NCBI GenBank assembly: GCA_963732355.1
Contig: CAVSZD010000007.1
Coordinates: 806,001 to 870,000 of the forward strand
DNA: 64,000 nt
Origin: JADKAV01 sp963732355
GTDB taxonomy: Bacteria; Actinomycetota; Actinomycetes; S36-B12; UBA10799
Direction: 5' to 3'
The notes below the pieces were generated by a model, which worked only from the letters and a program-made list of their open reading frames with translations, did no database searches and had not been told where the DNA came from. Both the position numbers and the translations under genes were made by a program. Shown here one piece after another: positions 34,936 to 44,198 of the stretch. Every line of letters begins with the position of its first letter. Positions within the stretch are counted from its first letter, which is position 1.

Positions 34936-36222
34936 CTAGGGGGCGAGCAGACCGAGGGGGACGACGGCGATGCCATCGCGGCGGCGGTAGGCGTGGGGTC
35001 CGGTGTTGATGACGACGGCGTCAAGGAGGGACTCACCGAGCTGGCCGGCGAGCCACTGAAGGTGGGTGACGTCTCGGTCGTCGACCGTGGCGTTGAGTTT
35101 GATCTCGATTGCGACGACATTGCCGTCGTCGCGGATGAGGATCAGGTCGATCTCGTGATCACCATTGCGTGTGCGCAGGTGGCCGACAGCGGCGTCAGCC
35201 ACTTGAGCGGGGACGCGGACGCACAGCGTGGCCAGCGATTCGAAGAGGTGGCCGAGCATGGTGCCGGCCTGGGGGCCGAGTGGCTGGCCTTCGCCGTCAA
35301 GGAGGGCTGTGAGGCTCGTGCCGAGGAGCCGGGCGGCCAGGGCGGGATCAGCGAGGTGGTGCTTGGGCGCCTGCCCGAGTCGGGCCAGGGGGCGCCCGGT
35401 GGGCGTCCACGCGGGCACGGGGTCGAGCAGCCACAGCTGGGTCAGGACGTCTCGGTAGGCGATGCTCGTGCTGCGGGCGGGCTTGTCGGCCTGGCCTGGC
35501 GTGGCGGCGTCGAGCAGGCGCGAGTAGCTCGCGGTCGAGGCCGTGGCCGCGGCGTACGCACGCAGCCAGGCGAGCATCGCCTCGGGCTTGCGCACGGCCA
35601 GGCCCTGTTCGGGCACGTCGCGGTCGACGGCGTTGTGCAGGTAGGAGTCGAGCTGGAACCTCAGTGCCCGTGCACTCAGGCCGCGCAGCCCGGGGAACCC
35701 AGAGGCCAGGACCTCCTCGGCGTAGTCGGCCAGCCGCAGGTCGCACTGGCCTTCAACGGACGGCCGCTCCCCGGTCAGCAGGGCCCTCAGGCTGACCACC
35801 GGCCGGGCGACCCCCCTCTCGGACAACGTCATCGGGCGCATCCGCAACCGGCCAATGCGCCCAGCCCCGGAATGCGCTGTCGCGCCCAGCGCAGGAGCGG
35901 CGGAGCCGACGAGCAGAAACTGGCCACCGGTCGAGTCCTCGTCGATGACCCGGCGCACGACGTCCCAGACCTCCGGAACCTTCTGCCACTCGTCGATCAG
36001 CAACGGCCGGACCCGGCCCCTGACCATCTCCGGGTCGGCCTCGACGGCGGTACGGTTCGCACGCGAATCCAGCCTGAGCAGGCCATCGACCCGCTGCTCT
36101 GCAGTGGTCGTCTTTCCCACCGCCTTCGGGCCGTCGATGGCGATGGCCGGAACCTGCGGGAACAACTCGTCCAACTCGTAATCGATGATCCGGCGGAGGT
36201 AATCCACTGATGAATCATACAA
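34936..36222 (-). CDS. AAA_14/DUF4143 family ATPase
   Basis: The protein of up to 428 residues has the Walker A AIDGPKAVGKTTTAEQ (about 28-44), Walker B RPLLIDEWQKVPEVWD (about 72-87) and LLVGSAAPA, then a DUF4143 domain with GFPGLRGLSARALRFQLDSYL and LRTRNGDHEIDLILIRDDG, a nuclease-like E-I-D-x-I followed by AIEIKLN. This gives a PD-(D/E)xK-like C terminus, normal for DUF4143 proteins. Start is TTG at 36222 or GTG at 36207. The family is common in mobile and accessory regions, with no agreed function. It lies first after the tRNAs. Confidence 0.85.
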   Translation of the reverse strand: MYDSSVDYLRRIIDYELDELFPQVPAIAIDGPKAVGKTTTAEQRVDGLLRLDSRANRTAVEADPEMVRGRVRPLLIDEWQKVPEVWDVVRRVIDEDSTGGQFLLVGSAAPALGATAHSGAGRIGRLRMRPMTLSERGVARPVVSLRALLTGERPSVEGQCDLRLADYAEEVLASGFPGLRGLSARALRFQLDSYLHNAVDRDVPEQGLAVRKPEAMLAWLRAYAAATASTASYSRLLDAATPGQADKPARSTSIAYRDVLTQLWLLDPVPAWTPTGRPLARLGQAPKHHLADPALAARLLGTSLTALLDGEGQPLGPQAGTMLGHLFESLATLCVRVPAQVADAAVGHLRTRNGDHEIDLILIRDDGNVVAIEIKLNATVDDRDVTHLQWLAGQLGESLLDAVVINTGPHAYRRRDGIAVVPLGLLAP

Positions 36223-36322
36223 TATGCAGGAATTAAATCAGTCAATTCGCATGACTCGAATGAGTCAATTCGCATGTAAGCCCCACGACAGCGAATCGGC
36301 AATGACCGAGGCTTCGGGCGGG

Positions 36323-36522
36323 TGGTCAGGGATTCAGGTCGCTGAACGCCGCACCGAAGGCGCGTTGGCGAAGGTGAAGCGGATCTTCAGCGTCCACGAC
36401 GTGGCGGAGGTCGGCTTCGCGATCGAGCATCAAGACGTTCAGGATCCGCGGCCCGTGCGCCCGTTGCCATCAGTGAACGGGTGGAGCGCCCCGGTCGCCC
36501 CGCCGTTGGCGAAGGGTTTAGA
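36323..36522 (-). pseudogene. Fic/DOC-family AMP-transferase remnant
   Basis: On the minus strand, near 36487-36451, is HPFTDGNGRTGR, the full catalytic Fic motif HPFxDGNGRxxR, preceded by FANGGATGAL. In the next frame comes RILNVLMLDREADL, the helix that always follows it (usually R-I-L-N-x-L-x-L), and then HLRQRAFGAAFSDLNP and a stop. N-terminal and C-terminal parts of a normal Fic domain (about 120 residues) are missing, and there is at least one frameshift. This is a decayed fragment, between the DUF4143 ATPase and a VapBC pair. Confidence 0.75.
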
Positions 36523-36579
36523 TCCGCAGCCCCACACAGCACGAGCGGGTTTGCTGTGTTTTTGTGATACTGTGTTCCT

Positions 36580-36819
36580 GTGAAGAACCTCACTGTCACA
36601 TTGCCCGATGAGGTGTATCGATTAGCGCGGGTTCGCGCCGCCGAATCGGGGATGTCGGTGAGTGCGTTGGTCGCCGCGTACCTTCGATCCCTCGAGAGCA
36701 GTTCTGCTGAGTTTGACCGCCTTGCACAACAACAACGGGATGTCGTTGCGAATCTCTCCGAGTTCCGCGCCGCCGATAAATTGAGTCGAGAAGAGGTCCA
36801 CGAGCGTGCAGTTCGTTGA
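36580..36819 (+). CDS. ribbon-helix-helix antitoxin, VapB-like
   Basis: The 79-residue protein from a GTG start reads KNLTVTLPDEVYRLARVRAAESGMSVSALVAAYLRSLE, a ribbon-helix-helix fold (T-x-T-L-P strand, then two helices). A C-terminal region (LSREEVHERAVR) would cover the toxin. It overlaps the PIN gene by 14 bp. The preceding sequence TGTGATACTGTGTTCCT has a -10-like GATACT a few bases before the start, so the transcript may be leaderless. Confidence 0.85.
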   Translation: MKNLTVTLPDEVYRLARVRAAESGMSVSALVAAYLRSLESSSAEFDRLAQQQRDVVANLSEFRAADKLSREEVHERAVR

Positions 36820-37213
36820 TACCAACGTTCTGCTTTATGCGATCTCGACCCATCCGTCCGAGAGCACGAAGGCCCAGATCGCGCGAGGACTCCTCGATGC
36901 CGCAGACATCTGCTTGTCCACACAGGTGCTGCAGGAGTTCTACGTTCAAGCCACCCGCAGTTCCCGGCCAGACCCCCTCTCCCATTCCCAGGCAGCGGCG
37001 CTGGTTGAGGCATTCACCCGGTTCTCAATTCAGGACGTGACCGTTTCGATCGTGCGTGCGGCCATCGAGACGATGCAGCGGTTCAACGTGTCGTATTGGG
37101 ATGCTGCAATCATCGAGGCGGCTCGGGAATCTGGATGTACCGAACTGCTCTCCGAGGACCTCTCAGATGGACAGGACTACAACGGCGTCACCGTGGTCAA
37201 CCCATTCGTGTGA
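36806..37213 (+). CDS. PIN-domain toxin, VapC family (second VapBC)
   Basis: The 135-residue protein has MQFVDTNVLLYAIS (first Asp), LSTQVLQEFYVQAT (Glu), SYWDAAIIEAARESGC (Asp) and ELLSEDLSDGQDYNGVTVVNPF (last Asp), the complete PIN active site. GTG start at 36806 inside the antitoxin gene. It is intact, unlike the VapBC at 24.7-25.2 kb, whose antitoxin is broken. Confidence 0.9.
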   Translation: MQFVDTNVLLYAISTHPSESTKAQIARGLLDAADICLSTQVLQEFYVQATRSSRPDPLSHSQAAALVEAFTRFSIQDVTVSIVRAAIETMQRFNVSYWDAAIIEAARESGCTELLSEDLSDGQDYNGVTVVNPFV

Positions 37214-37251
37214 GGCCCTCACCGGTGGCCGGGGCTCGCGTTAGGTTCATC

Positions 37252-37728
37252 TCAAGCCCTGGCCCGCAGGTACTCCGTCACCGTCGGCCAGTCCGGGAAG
37301 TCCTTCGCCCCGAACTCGATCACCTCACCCTTGAACTGATCGGCGCCGTTCTTGTGCGGTCGATCATCGACCAGGAAGTGTCCACGGTTCAGGTTCTTGT
37401 GGTGGGACAGGATCAGTCGCTTGTAGGCCGGGTTCTCTTCCCCATCGACATACTCGTGCTCACCGAAGTGCAGGTGAACCCACTCGATTTTGTGCTGCCA
37501 TGCGCTGGTGTTGTGCCAGGGCGCGGTGGACAGGATGTAGGTGTCGAACAGACCCGACAACTCGTGGAACGCCTCGATCGCTCCGGTCATCGGCTGCATC
37601 ACCGCGAAGACGCCGGGGATCTCGTCAACGCGGTCTTTGTACTCCCGAAGCACACTGGGCGCGATCCCCTCGAGTCTGGTCTTGAAGTCAACCAGTGTGT
37701 TGTCCATGTCGATGTAGAGCGTCTTCAC
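37252..37728 (-). CDS. 5'(3')-deoxyribonucleotidase-like HAD phosphatase
   Basis: From the GTG at 37728 (GGGAGG 6 bases upstream) the 158-residue protein opens KTLYIDMDNTLVDFKTRLEG, HAD motif I DMDNT. It has DTYILSTAPWHN (motif II) and HHKNLNRGHFLVDDRPHKNG (motif III/IV, DDR). This is the C5-capped HAD pattern of 5' nucleotidase, deoxy (pyrimidine) cytosolic type C family proteins. Predicted to dephosphorylate deoxynucleoside monophosphates; substrate range unproven. A two-gene unknown operon lies directly upstream on the same strand. Confidence 0.85.
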   Translation of the reverse strand: MKTLYIDMDNTLVDFKTRLEGIAPSVLREYKDRVDEIPGVFAVMQPMTGAIEAFHELSGLFDTYILSTAPWHNTSAWQHKIEWVHLHFGEHEYVDGEENPAYKRLILSHHKNLNRGHFLVDDRPHKNGADQFKGEVIEFGAKDFPDWPTVTEYLRARA

Positions 37729-37781
37729 ATCGTCCTCCCTTTCTTGACTGCGAGCAGACTTTGCTGCGGTCAACGCGGTCG

Positions 37782-38681
37782 CTAACCACCCGACGGCGTC
37801 GTAAGCGGCCTCGGGTACACGACCACGCTGGCCCCGTCTTGTTCGTTCTTCCAGTGCGGCGTGGACAGCAACTTGATCAGCTTCTTGCGCTTCATCCCGC
37901 TGATCTTGCGCTCGTCCCAGTAGCCGCCCAACGCCAGCCGACGCAGCTTCTTGGCGCTCAGGCGGCGCAGCTTCTTCTTCGGCCACCAGTACTCCGACGG
38001 CCTGCCCGGCCCGAACTTCTTGGCCCGACGGGGAGGCGGCTCCGGCGCTTCCTCCTCCGCCGAGGGCAACTCCGGCACGTCACCAGGAAGCTCACCGGCA
38101 CCCCACATGGCGAACACGTCGCTGAACACCTCGTGCTGGCACTCGTGCTCAGTGTCGGGGAAGGCGCACTGGGTGATCCGGCCAACGGCCATCTGATACA
38201 AGGGGACGTAACAGCATTCGGCCAGCAGGCCGAGCATCAGATCGGGCACCGTCCAGTCCTCAAGCATCCAGCGGTCCACGCCGCGCTCGACGTAGATGTC
38301 CACAAGGTCCAAGCGTGTGAAGCCTCGATCCAAGACGAGCTCGGCCTCCCAGTTGTAGTGCAGCGCGCGATCCAGCCCGTCGGACATCGGCCAGAACGGC
38401 GAATAGCTACCCACCAACTCAGCCGACGACGCAGGAGCAACCTGCAGCATCATCGCCCACGGATGCCCGTCCGGGCCCACCCCGTGGAACCCACCGAACT
38501 GAAACGGCAGGTGGGAGCCGAGGAAGTCGGCCTCGAGCTGGTCGTGCTGATCCCGACCGAACTGGACCAGACTCGCGGTCGCCACGAGTTCGGCGTCCAG
38601 ATCAAGGTTGACGCCGGCCTGCCAGAGCCCGGTCATCCGCGAACCCGGTTCGAAGTAGAAGGAATCGAAGAAGTACCCCAT
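37782..38681 (-). CDS. hypothetical protein with basic C-terminal segment
   Basis: From the ATG at 38681 the protein is 299 residues. No known family is recognised. The first 190 residues look globular (LVQFGRDQHDQLEADFLGSH, PLYQMAVGRITQCAFPDTEH with several Cys and His). An acidic-proline linker follows (SAEEEAPEPPPRRAKKFGPG), and then a Lys/Arg-rich tail (KKKLRRLSAKKLRRLALGGY, KISGMKRKKLIKLL). The tail resembles the short K/R-rich repeats of nucleic acid- or tubulin-like binding tails, but this is not diagnostic. It starts 5 bp after the stop of the upstream hypothetical gene. Confidence 0.6.
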   Translation of the reverse strand: MGYFFDSFYFEPGSRMTGLWQAGVNLDLDAELVATASLVQFGRDQHDQLEADFLGSHLPFQFGGFHGVGPDGHPWAMMLQVAPASSAELVGSYSPFWPMSDGLDRALHYNWEAELVLDRGFTRLDLVDIYVERGVDRWMLEDWTVPDLMLGLLAECCYVPLYQMAVGRITQCAFPDTEHECQHEVFSDVFAMWGAGELPGDVPELPSAEEEAPEPPPRRAKKFGPGRPSEYWWPKKKLRRLSAKKLRRLALGGYWDERKISGMKRKKLIKLLSTPHWKNEQDGASVVVYPRPLTTPSGG

Positions 38682-38685
38682 CACA

Positions 38686-39201
38686 TCACCAATCCAACGG
38701 TGGGGCCGGGATGAAGTCATCTGCCACTGCGGCCTCCAAGACACGGACTTCATCAGCGGCCCTGGTCAGCGCCACCCGTGAGGTCTGGAAACTGAGGCCA
38801 TCGGTAGCGTCGCCACGCACTTGCGCTTCGAGTTCGACATAGCCATCCGTGCTCGACAGGACACGAACCTGCAAGCCCGACAACACATCATGGACCGACC
38901 CGACACTGAGCTCGGGATTCATGTCACTGGCACACGCGAAGAAGAACTGCGCCAAGTCCCCGCTCAACCCATGCGCCATCGGCCGGCGCAGGCAGATGCC
39001 GTAGTAGTCGGGAGTCAACAGACCCACATCCAGAACCAACTGCGGACCATCATCGTTGACAACGCCGCTGCGCAAGAACAGCGCTGCACCCCCCAAACCG
39101 GCCAACCGAAACAGTCCTGGTCGGTACAAATCCATCGGTGTCGGCGCCGGCATCATGTCGACCACCCCGAGCACCATGCTTCTCGAATCCCCATTTCTCA
39201 T
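38686..39201 (-). CDS. hypothetical protein, operon partner of the gene at 37.8-38.7 kb
   Basis: The 171-residue protein from the ATG at 39201 (or 39177) includes MVLGVVDMMPAPTPMDLYRP, GLFRLAGLGGAALFLRSGVV, LVLDVGLLTPDYYGICLRRP and ends VLEAAVADDFIPAPPLDW. Hydrophobic beta strands suggest a globular domain; there is no signal peptide or membrane segment. I do not recognise the family. Its stop is 5 bp before the next start, so the two are one operon. Confidence 0.6.
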   Translation of the reverse strand: MRNGDSRSMVLGVVDMMPAPTPMDLYRPGLFRLAGLGGAALFLRSGVVNDDGPQLVLDVGLLTPDYYGICLRRPMAHGLSGDLAQFFFACASDMNPELSVGSVHDVLSGLQVRVLSSTDGYVELEAQVRGDATDGLSFQTSRVALTRAADEVRVLEAAVADDFIPAPPLDW

Positions 39202-39392
39202 CCCCCTCACAACCCCATGGTGCCCGGGGGGTACGACAAAATCGGGTGGACTGAAGGCGGGCTCAGCGCGGACATCGGGGGTCCGGATGGACACCTGGGA
39301 CCAGTGACAGACGTTTACGAATGCGGGCTGCGCCCTGCGGGGGAGGGGCCATCGTGGATGGCTTCGCGCTTGAACCGCCCGCAACCGCCCGC

Positions 39393-39460
39393 GTTAGAGG
39401 TTGTGCTGTTGGTTAGCGAAACAACGCGTGGATTCTCTAACCAACAGCACAACCTCTAAC
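39393..39460. repeat. 68-bp palindrome, family D, copy 2
   Basis: GTTAGAGGTTGTGCTGTTGG on the left, CACAACCTCTAAC on the right, forward centre AAACAACGCGTGGATT, left flank CCCGC, right flank CAGGA. Lies in a divergent gap (hypothetical operon to the left, lipase to the right). The gap of about 300 bases holds nothing else. Confidence 0.93.
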
Positions 39461-39502
39461 CAGGACATCGGGCGGAGCCACCCCCTCCGGTACAACTGAA
39501 CC

Positions 39503-40765
39503 GTGCGCATCCTGAAGGTCATCCTCATCTCGGTGCTGTCCTTGGCACTGGTCGCCGGGCTGGTCGTCGCCGGGGTTTACTGGTTCGACCGCTGGCAGAC
39601 CGACCGGGAGCAGGCAGCGCTCGAGGCCTTCTACACCCCACCCGCCGAGATCACCGGGGACGAAGGCAGCGTCATCCGCTCCGAACCGGCATCCGACTGG
39701 GATGTCCCAGGAGCGACCGCGACCCGCATCCTGTACGTCACCAAGGACGCGAATACCGGCAGCAAGCGTGTCGCCGGCGGCACCGTCTGGATCCCCACCG
39801 ACGCCGCGACCACCGACCGCAAGGTGGTTGCCTGGGCGCACCCGACCGTGGGCTTGGGCAACAGTTGTGCACCGAGCCGCAACTCCGACTCCCTGAAACT
39901 GACCAGCGCGTGGATTCAGCAGATGGCCGGCCAGGGCTGGATCGTCACCGCCACCGACTACGCGGGCCTCGGCACGCCGCAGCCTTTCACCTATCTCGAG
40001 GGCCAACAGGAGACGACCGACGTGGTCAACTCGGTGCGGGCGGCCGCGGCGCTGCCCGATGCGCGAGCCGGAACCCAGTGGGCGGTCTACGGCCATTCAC
40101 AGGGCGGCCATTCCGCGTTGTGGACCGCTGCCCTCGCACCGCAGATGGCACCGGAACTGAAGCTGGTTGCAGCTGCGGCGGCTGCCCCCGCGGCGGATCT
40201 CTACGCGACCATCAATCAGCAGTGGGACACCACGATCGCGTGGCTGATCGGCCCAGAGGTGGTCGTCTCGTGGCCGGACACCTACCCCGAACTTGTGCCC
40301 TCGGACGTCGTCTCCGATGCAGGGCTGAGCGCCACCGAGAGCGAGGCGCAGGATTGCCTGCTGGATGCGGGGCTGTTCGGGCTCGCGCGCCAGGACCTCG
40401 CCAAAGAGACCTACTTCAAGGTGAACCCGTACACGAATCCGGACTGGGCAGCAGCCCTTGAGAAGGAGACTCCCAAACCCACCAAGGCGTCGATGCCGAT
40501 CTTCGTGGGCCAGGGCACCGACGACGAGGTTGTCCTGGCCAACAGCACTGCGGCGATGCAGGAGCAGTGGTGCAAGGCCGGCAGTGACCTGACCATGGAC
40601 TGGCTCGGCGGCGTGAGCCACGAGGATGCCGGCGAGGCCTCCGGGCCTGCAGTGGTGGACTGGCTGGCCGACCGGTTCGCGGGCAAACCGACCGCACCGA
40701 ACTGCGATCAGACGCCCCCAGTCGCGCCCTTCACACCGCAGGCGGGCGACCCCGCGCAGCCATAA
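39503..40765 (+). CDS. membrane-anchored secretory-lipase family hydrolase
   Basis: The 420-residue protein starts at GTG with a hydrophobic anchor or signal (ILKVILISVLSLALVAGLVV). The alpha/beta-hydrolase part has WAHPTVGLGNSCAPS, GWIVTATDYAGLGTP, and the nucleophile elbow VYGHSQGGHSA. The Asp is in GQGTDDEVVL and the His in GGVSHEDAG. These match the LIP (secretory lipase) family known from Candida and actinobacteria. Esterified lipids or short-chain esters outside the cell are likely substrates. Confidence 0.88.
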   Translation: MRILKVILISVLSLALVAGLVVAGVYWFDRWQTDREQAALEAFYTPPAEITGDEGSVIRSEPASDWDVPGATATRILYVTKDANTGSKRVAGGTVWIPTDAATTDRKVVAWAHPTVGLGNSCAPSRNSDSLKLTSAWIQQMAGQGWIVTATDYAGLGTPQPFTYLEGQQETTDVVNSVRAAAALPDARAGTQWAVYGHSQGGHSALWTAALAPQMAPELKLVAAAAAAPAADLYATINQQWDTTIAWLIGPEVVVSWPDTYPELVPSDVVSDAGLSATESEAQDCLLDAGLFGLARQDLAKETYFKVNPYTNPDWAAALEKETPKPTKASMPIFVGQGTDDEVVLANSTAAMQEQWCKAGSDLTMDWLGGVSHEDAGEASGPAVVDWLADRFAGKPTAPNCDQTPPVAPFTPQAGDPAQP

Positions 40766-40994
40766 GGGCGCTACCGACCCTCGGAAATGAGGGTGGCGAA
40801 CCGTCCGTCTGGCAACTCCCACTTGGTGGCCCCGCGTCCGACGAGGTTCCGGTTTGTGGCGTTGTTACGACGTGGCAGGCGCGATTGTCGCGCTGTTGCT
40901 GGTTTCGCGGCCCTGAAACTATCAACAACACCGCACTCGAGCGGCGCCAGCCGCAACAACGTCACAAACGCGGCCGGACGCCCGAGTCGTCCAG

Positions 40995-41861
40995 TCAATC
41001 CCCCGGATCGTAGTCGCGCGGGACCACGATCATCGGAACCGACAGAACCCGCATGATTTTGTTGGCCGTTCTACCCAAGAAGATCCGTTTGGGTTGTGCC
41101 AGCCGGCTTGAGCCGACGACGGCGACCTCGCTCGCACTGAACTCCAGCCGGCTCACAGCGTCACCCATCGACGTACCGTGGCCGACCATCGTCGTGACCG
41201 GGCACTCCGGCGGCAACTTCTCCGTGGCCTTGGCGGCGACATGATCGACGTGAAGTTTGGCCAACTCCGTCCACTCCTGGCGCCGGTGCTCCGATCCACC
41301 CTCCCCCACGGCGACCAAAGACATCAGGCGCAGGGGAACCCGCCATGCAGCCGCGATCCGGATCGCGTACTCCAGCAGAACCTCGTCACCTTCCCGTACT
41401 CCGGTCGCACACGTGATTCTCGAAACGCCACGGTGGGACTCGTAGCCGACCGGCGCGAGTGCCACGGGCACGGAGGCTGCGTGGAGCAACGCGTCGGCGA
41501 TGCTGCCGAGCCGCACGCGGTGTGAGGTACCTACGACGATGAGGTCGTCGCCGCTGCTGCGTTCGGATTCCTCGGCCTCAGCGATCAGACCTTCAACGAT
41601 CGACTCCGCGTGCTGCATGCGGCCCTGCGAATTCACATCGATCGGCACATGCGACAGGCCGTCGGCCAGCCACTCTTCGGCCTGCGCCTCGAGTTCCTCG
41701 TTGAAAGCCCGGTCGGGTGAGTACATGTGGAACGTGGGCGAGTCGTCCGGAAGAACCACGACCACATCGACGGTCGCCCCCGAAGTCCTGGCCAAAGTAG
41801 CAGCCAAATTGATGCCGTCGATGCCGTGTTGCTCTGGCCCGTACCCCACGATGTACCTCAT
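40995..41861 (-). CDS. universal stress protein, two UspA domains
   Basis: The 288-residue protein contains two tandem Usp folds. The first ends DDLIVVGTSHRVRLGSIADALLH and the second VAVVGSSRLAQPKRIFLGRT then NKIMRVLSVPMIVVP. The nucleotide loop G-x2-G-x9-G-S is partly altered in both. Such proteins bind ATP and respond to hypoxia or stasis. It diverges from the amino-acid permease upstream. Confidence 0.85.
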   Translation of the reverse strand: MRYIVGYGPEQHGIDGINLAATLARTSGATVDVVVVLPDDSPTFHMYSPDRAFNEELEAQAEEWLADGLSHVPIDVNSQGRMQHAESIVEGLIAEAEESERSSGDDLIVVGTSHRVRLGSIADALLHAASVPVALAPVGYESHRGVSRITCATGVREGDEVLLEYAIRIAAAWRVPLRLMSLVAVGEGGSEHRRQEWTELAKLHVDHVAAKATEKLPPECPVTTMVGHGTSMGDAVSRLEFSASEVAVVGSSRLAQPKRIFLGRTANKIMRVLSVPMIVVPRDYDPGD

Positions 41862-41936
41862 ACCTAGGCAATCTAGCCCTCATATGCCCTAAGTTCAGCC
41901 TCAGTGCACCGAACCCATGCTGAGGGGAGTTCGCAC

Positions 41937-43331
41937 ATGACAGCCGAAGCCACAGAGGGCGCCACGAAGTCCGGCCACCTGGCCAGGACACTGAGCATGT
42001 GGGCCATCGTCGGCCTCGGCCTTGGCTATATGACACCAACCGTTGTCTTCGACACGTTCGGCATCGTGTCCGACGAGACCGGTGGAGTCGTCCCGACGTC
42101 CTACCTGTTCGCCCTCATCGTGATGATGTTCACGGCGATCAGCTACGGCCGCATGACCCGCGTGTTCCCGTCCGCGGGGTCGGCCTACACCTACACCTCG
42201 GAGACGATGAGCCCCAAACTCGGGTTCCTCATCGGCTGGGCAGCCCTGCTGGACTACTTGCTGCTGCCGTTGGTCAACGCCCTGATCATCCGCAGTTACA
42301 TGTACTCGTTCTTCCCGTCCGCGCCGCAGTGGATCTGGGTGGTTGTCTACGTGGGCGTCATCACCACGATGTGCATGGTCAGCATGACCAACACCTCGCG
42401 AGTGAACATGGTTCTGGTCGTGTTCGAGATCGTCCTGATCGGGGTCTTCCTGCTCCTGGCGACCCGGGCTCTCATGAACGGGATGGGCAATGGCACGATC
42501 TTCGCGCCGGATCCCGCATGGCACGAGCGGCGTGCATCTGGGTCTGGTCATCACCGGCGCGACGATCGTGGCCTTCTCCTTCATCGGGTTCGACGCGATC
42601 ACCATGTACACCGAGGAGGCCAAGGACCCGTCGACGGTCCCGAAAGCTATCCTTGCTGGCACTGCTGATCGGCGGCGGGATCTTCCTCACCGCAGCCTGG
42701 TTCACCCAATCGCTGTTCCCGGACGTCTCGAGTCTTCACCGAGGAATCCCTGGAGAACAGCGCCCTGCCGCAGATCGCGTTCGAGGTCGGCGGGCAGTTG
42801 TTCAAGATCCTTCTGACCTCAGCTGCCTTCGCTGCGACGGTGGCCTCGAGCCTGGCGTCACAATCGTCGGTGTCCCGACTGCTTTACGTCATGGGACGCA
42901 ACGGACAGGGACCGATCTCGCGCTTCTTCGGCTACATCCACCCGACCTTCCAGACGCCTTCCTACGCGATCATCTTCACCGGCTTGGTGTCACTGTTCGC
43001 GATCGGACTGAACCTGGACTTCGTCGCGTCGCTGATCAACTTCGGTGCGTTGATCGCGTTCACGTTCGTCAACCTGACGGTGATCGTCTACTTCGCCTAC
43101 CGCAAGCGCCAGGTCCACAGCCCGCGCGAGATCTTGCGCAACATCGTCCTGCCGGGTATCGGTGTGATGCTGACCGTGCTGCTGTGGCTCTACCTGTCGG
43201 CAGAGTCCACGCGCTACGGCCTCATCTGGTTCGGCATCGGAATCATCGTGCTGCTGTGGATGACCAGGTTCTTCCGCCGGCCGATGACGGTGAACCTCGG
43301 CGAAGAGACGCCGATCAGCCGCGAGGAGTGA
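41937..43331 (+). pseudogene. APC-superfamily amino-acid permease, three +1 frameshifts
   Basis: From the ATG at 41937 (GGGGAG upstream): HLARTLSMWAIVGLGLGYMT, YLFALIVMMFTAISYG, PSAGSAYTYTSETMSP and LLPLVNALIIRSYM. The frame moves +1 near 42517 (to GVHLGLVITGATIVAFSFIG), again near 42650 (to LLALLIGGGIFLTAAWFTQS) and again near 42729 (back to frame with VFTEESLENSALPQI and LLTSAAFAATVASSLASQSS). All twelve expected helices are present, so the protein would be normal once repaired. Three shifts in the same direction within 215 bases look like one short unreliable stretch. Confidence 0.82.
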
Positions 43332-43340
43332 GTCGGGGGC

Positions 43341-44168
43341 TCAAGACCGACCCCGCCGCGGGGTGCTCAGCGCGACCAGTCGCCGGTAGCCCGCGAGCGG
43401 CAGGAAACGGTGCCCCACGGTCATGACCGCATATGGCACTCGCGGGGCGACCACCCGGAAGCGGGGCCGCGATTGCTGCAACACCTTGCGCACCGCCCTC
43501 GCGACCACTTCCGGATCGTTGGGCTTTAGAGTCCGGATGGCCTCGATGGTCTCGGTGAGTTGCCCGACGAGGTAGTCCGGAGCACTCTGCTTCATCGCCT
43601 CCAGGACCGCGATGTCCTGCGGCAACATGTCGGTGTTGCAGATCCCGGGTTCAATCACCGACACCTTGACCCCGGTGCCGTCGAGTTCCATTGAGAGAGC
43701 CTCGGCGAAACCCTCCAGCGCGAATTTCGACGCCGAGTAGGAGGCGTACAGACCCACCGGGGCGGTTCCGTTGACACTCGTGATGTAGACGATGTGGCCC
43801 CGGCTTGCGCGGATCATCGGCAACACGGCTTTGGTCACTGCCGCGGCGCCGACGTAGTTCACGTTCACCTCGGCCTGGACGTGGTCGATATCAAGCAGCT
43901 CGACAGGACCAGCCACGGACAGGCCCGCGTTGTAGACGAGGCCGTCGAGGTTCTCGGGAAGGCTTTGTGGCAACCGCGCGACGGCCACATGGTCGGTCAC
44001 GTCAAGGACCAGCGGTGTGATCCCAGCGGCGGCCAGCGACTGGGCCGCGGCCTCGCTGCGCACGGTGCCGATCACGTCGAAGCCGTTGCCGACGAGGTGC
44101 CCGGCGATCACCAGCCCGATCCCCCGCGAGGCCCCGACTACGAGGATGGTCCTGCTTTCCCCCTGCAT
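43341..44168 (-). CDS. short-chain dehydrogenase/reductase
   Basis: The 275-residue classical SDR has the NAD(P) loop LVVGASRGIGLVIAGHL (G-x3-G-x-G), LVYNAGLSVAGPVELL (N-A-G), HIVYITSVNGTAP (Ser), ASYSASKFALEGFAEAL (Tyr-x3-Lys) and VIEPGICNTDM. The long C-terminal tail resembles SDRs acting on lipids or retinol-like compounds. Convergent with the permease with 9 bases between stops. Confidence 0.9.
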   Translation of the reverse strand: MQGESRTILVVGASRGIGLVIAGHLVGNGFDVIGTVRSEAAAQSLAAAGITPLVLDVTDHVAVARLPQSLPENLDGLVYNAGLSVAGPVELLDIDHVQAEVNVNYVGAAAVTKAVLPMIRASRGHIVYITSVNGTAPVGLYASYSASKFALEGFAEALSMELDGTGVKVSVIEPGICNTDMLPQDIAVLEAMKQSAPDYLVGQLTETIEAIRTLKPNDPEVVARAVRKVLQQSRPRFRVVAPRVPYAVMTVGHRFLPLAGYRRLVALSTPRRGRS

Positions 44169-44198
44169 ACTTCGACGGTACTCCGGGTGTTCGGACCT

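Noticed and set aside
34526..44168. Phage or island attachment site at tRNA-Phe
   Set aside because: I found no second copy of the tRNA 3' end downstream and no integrase gene.
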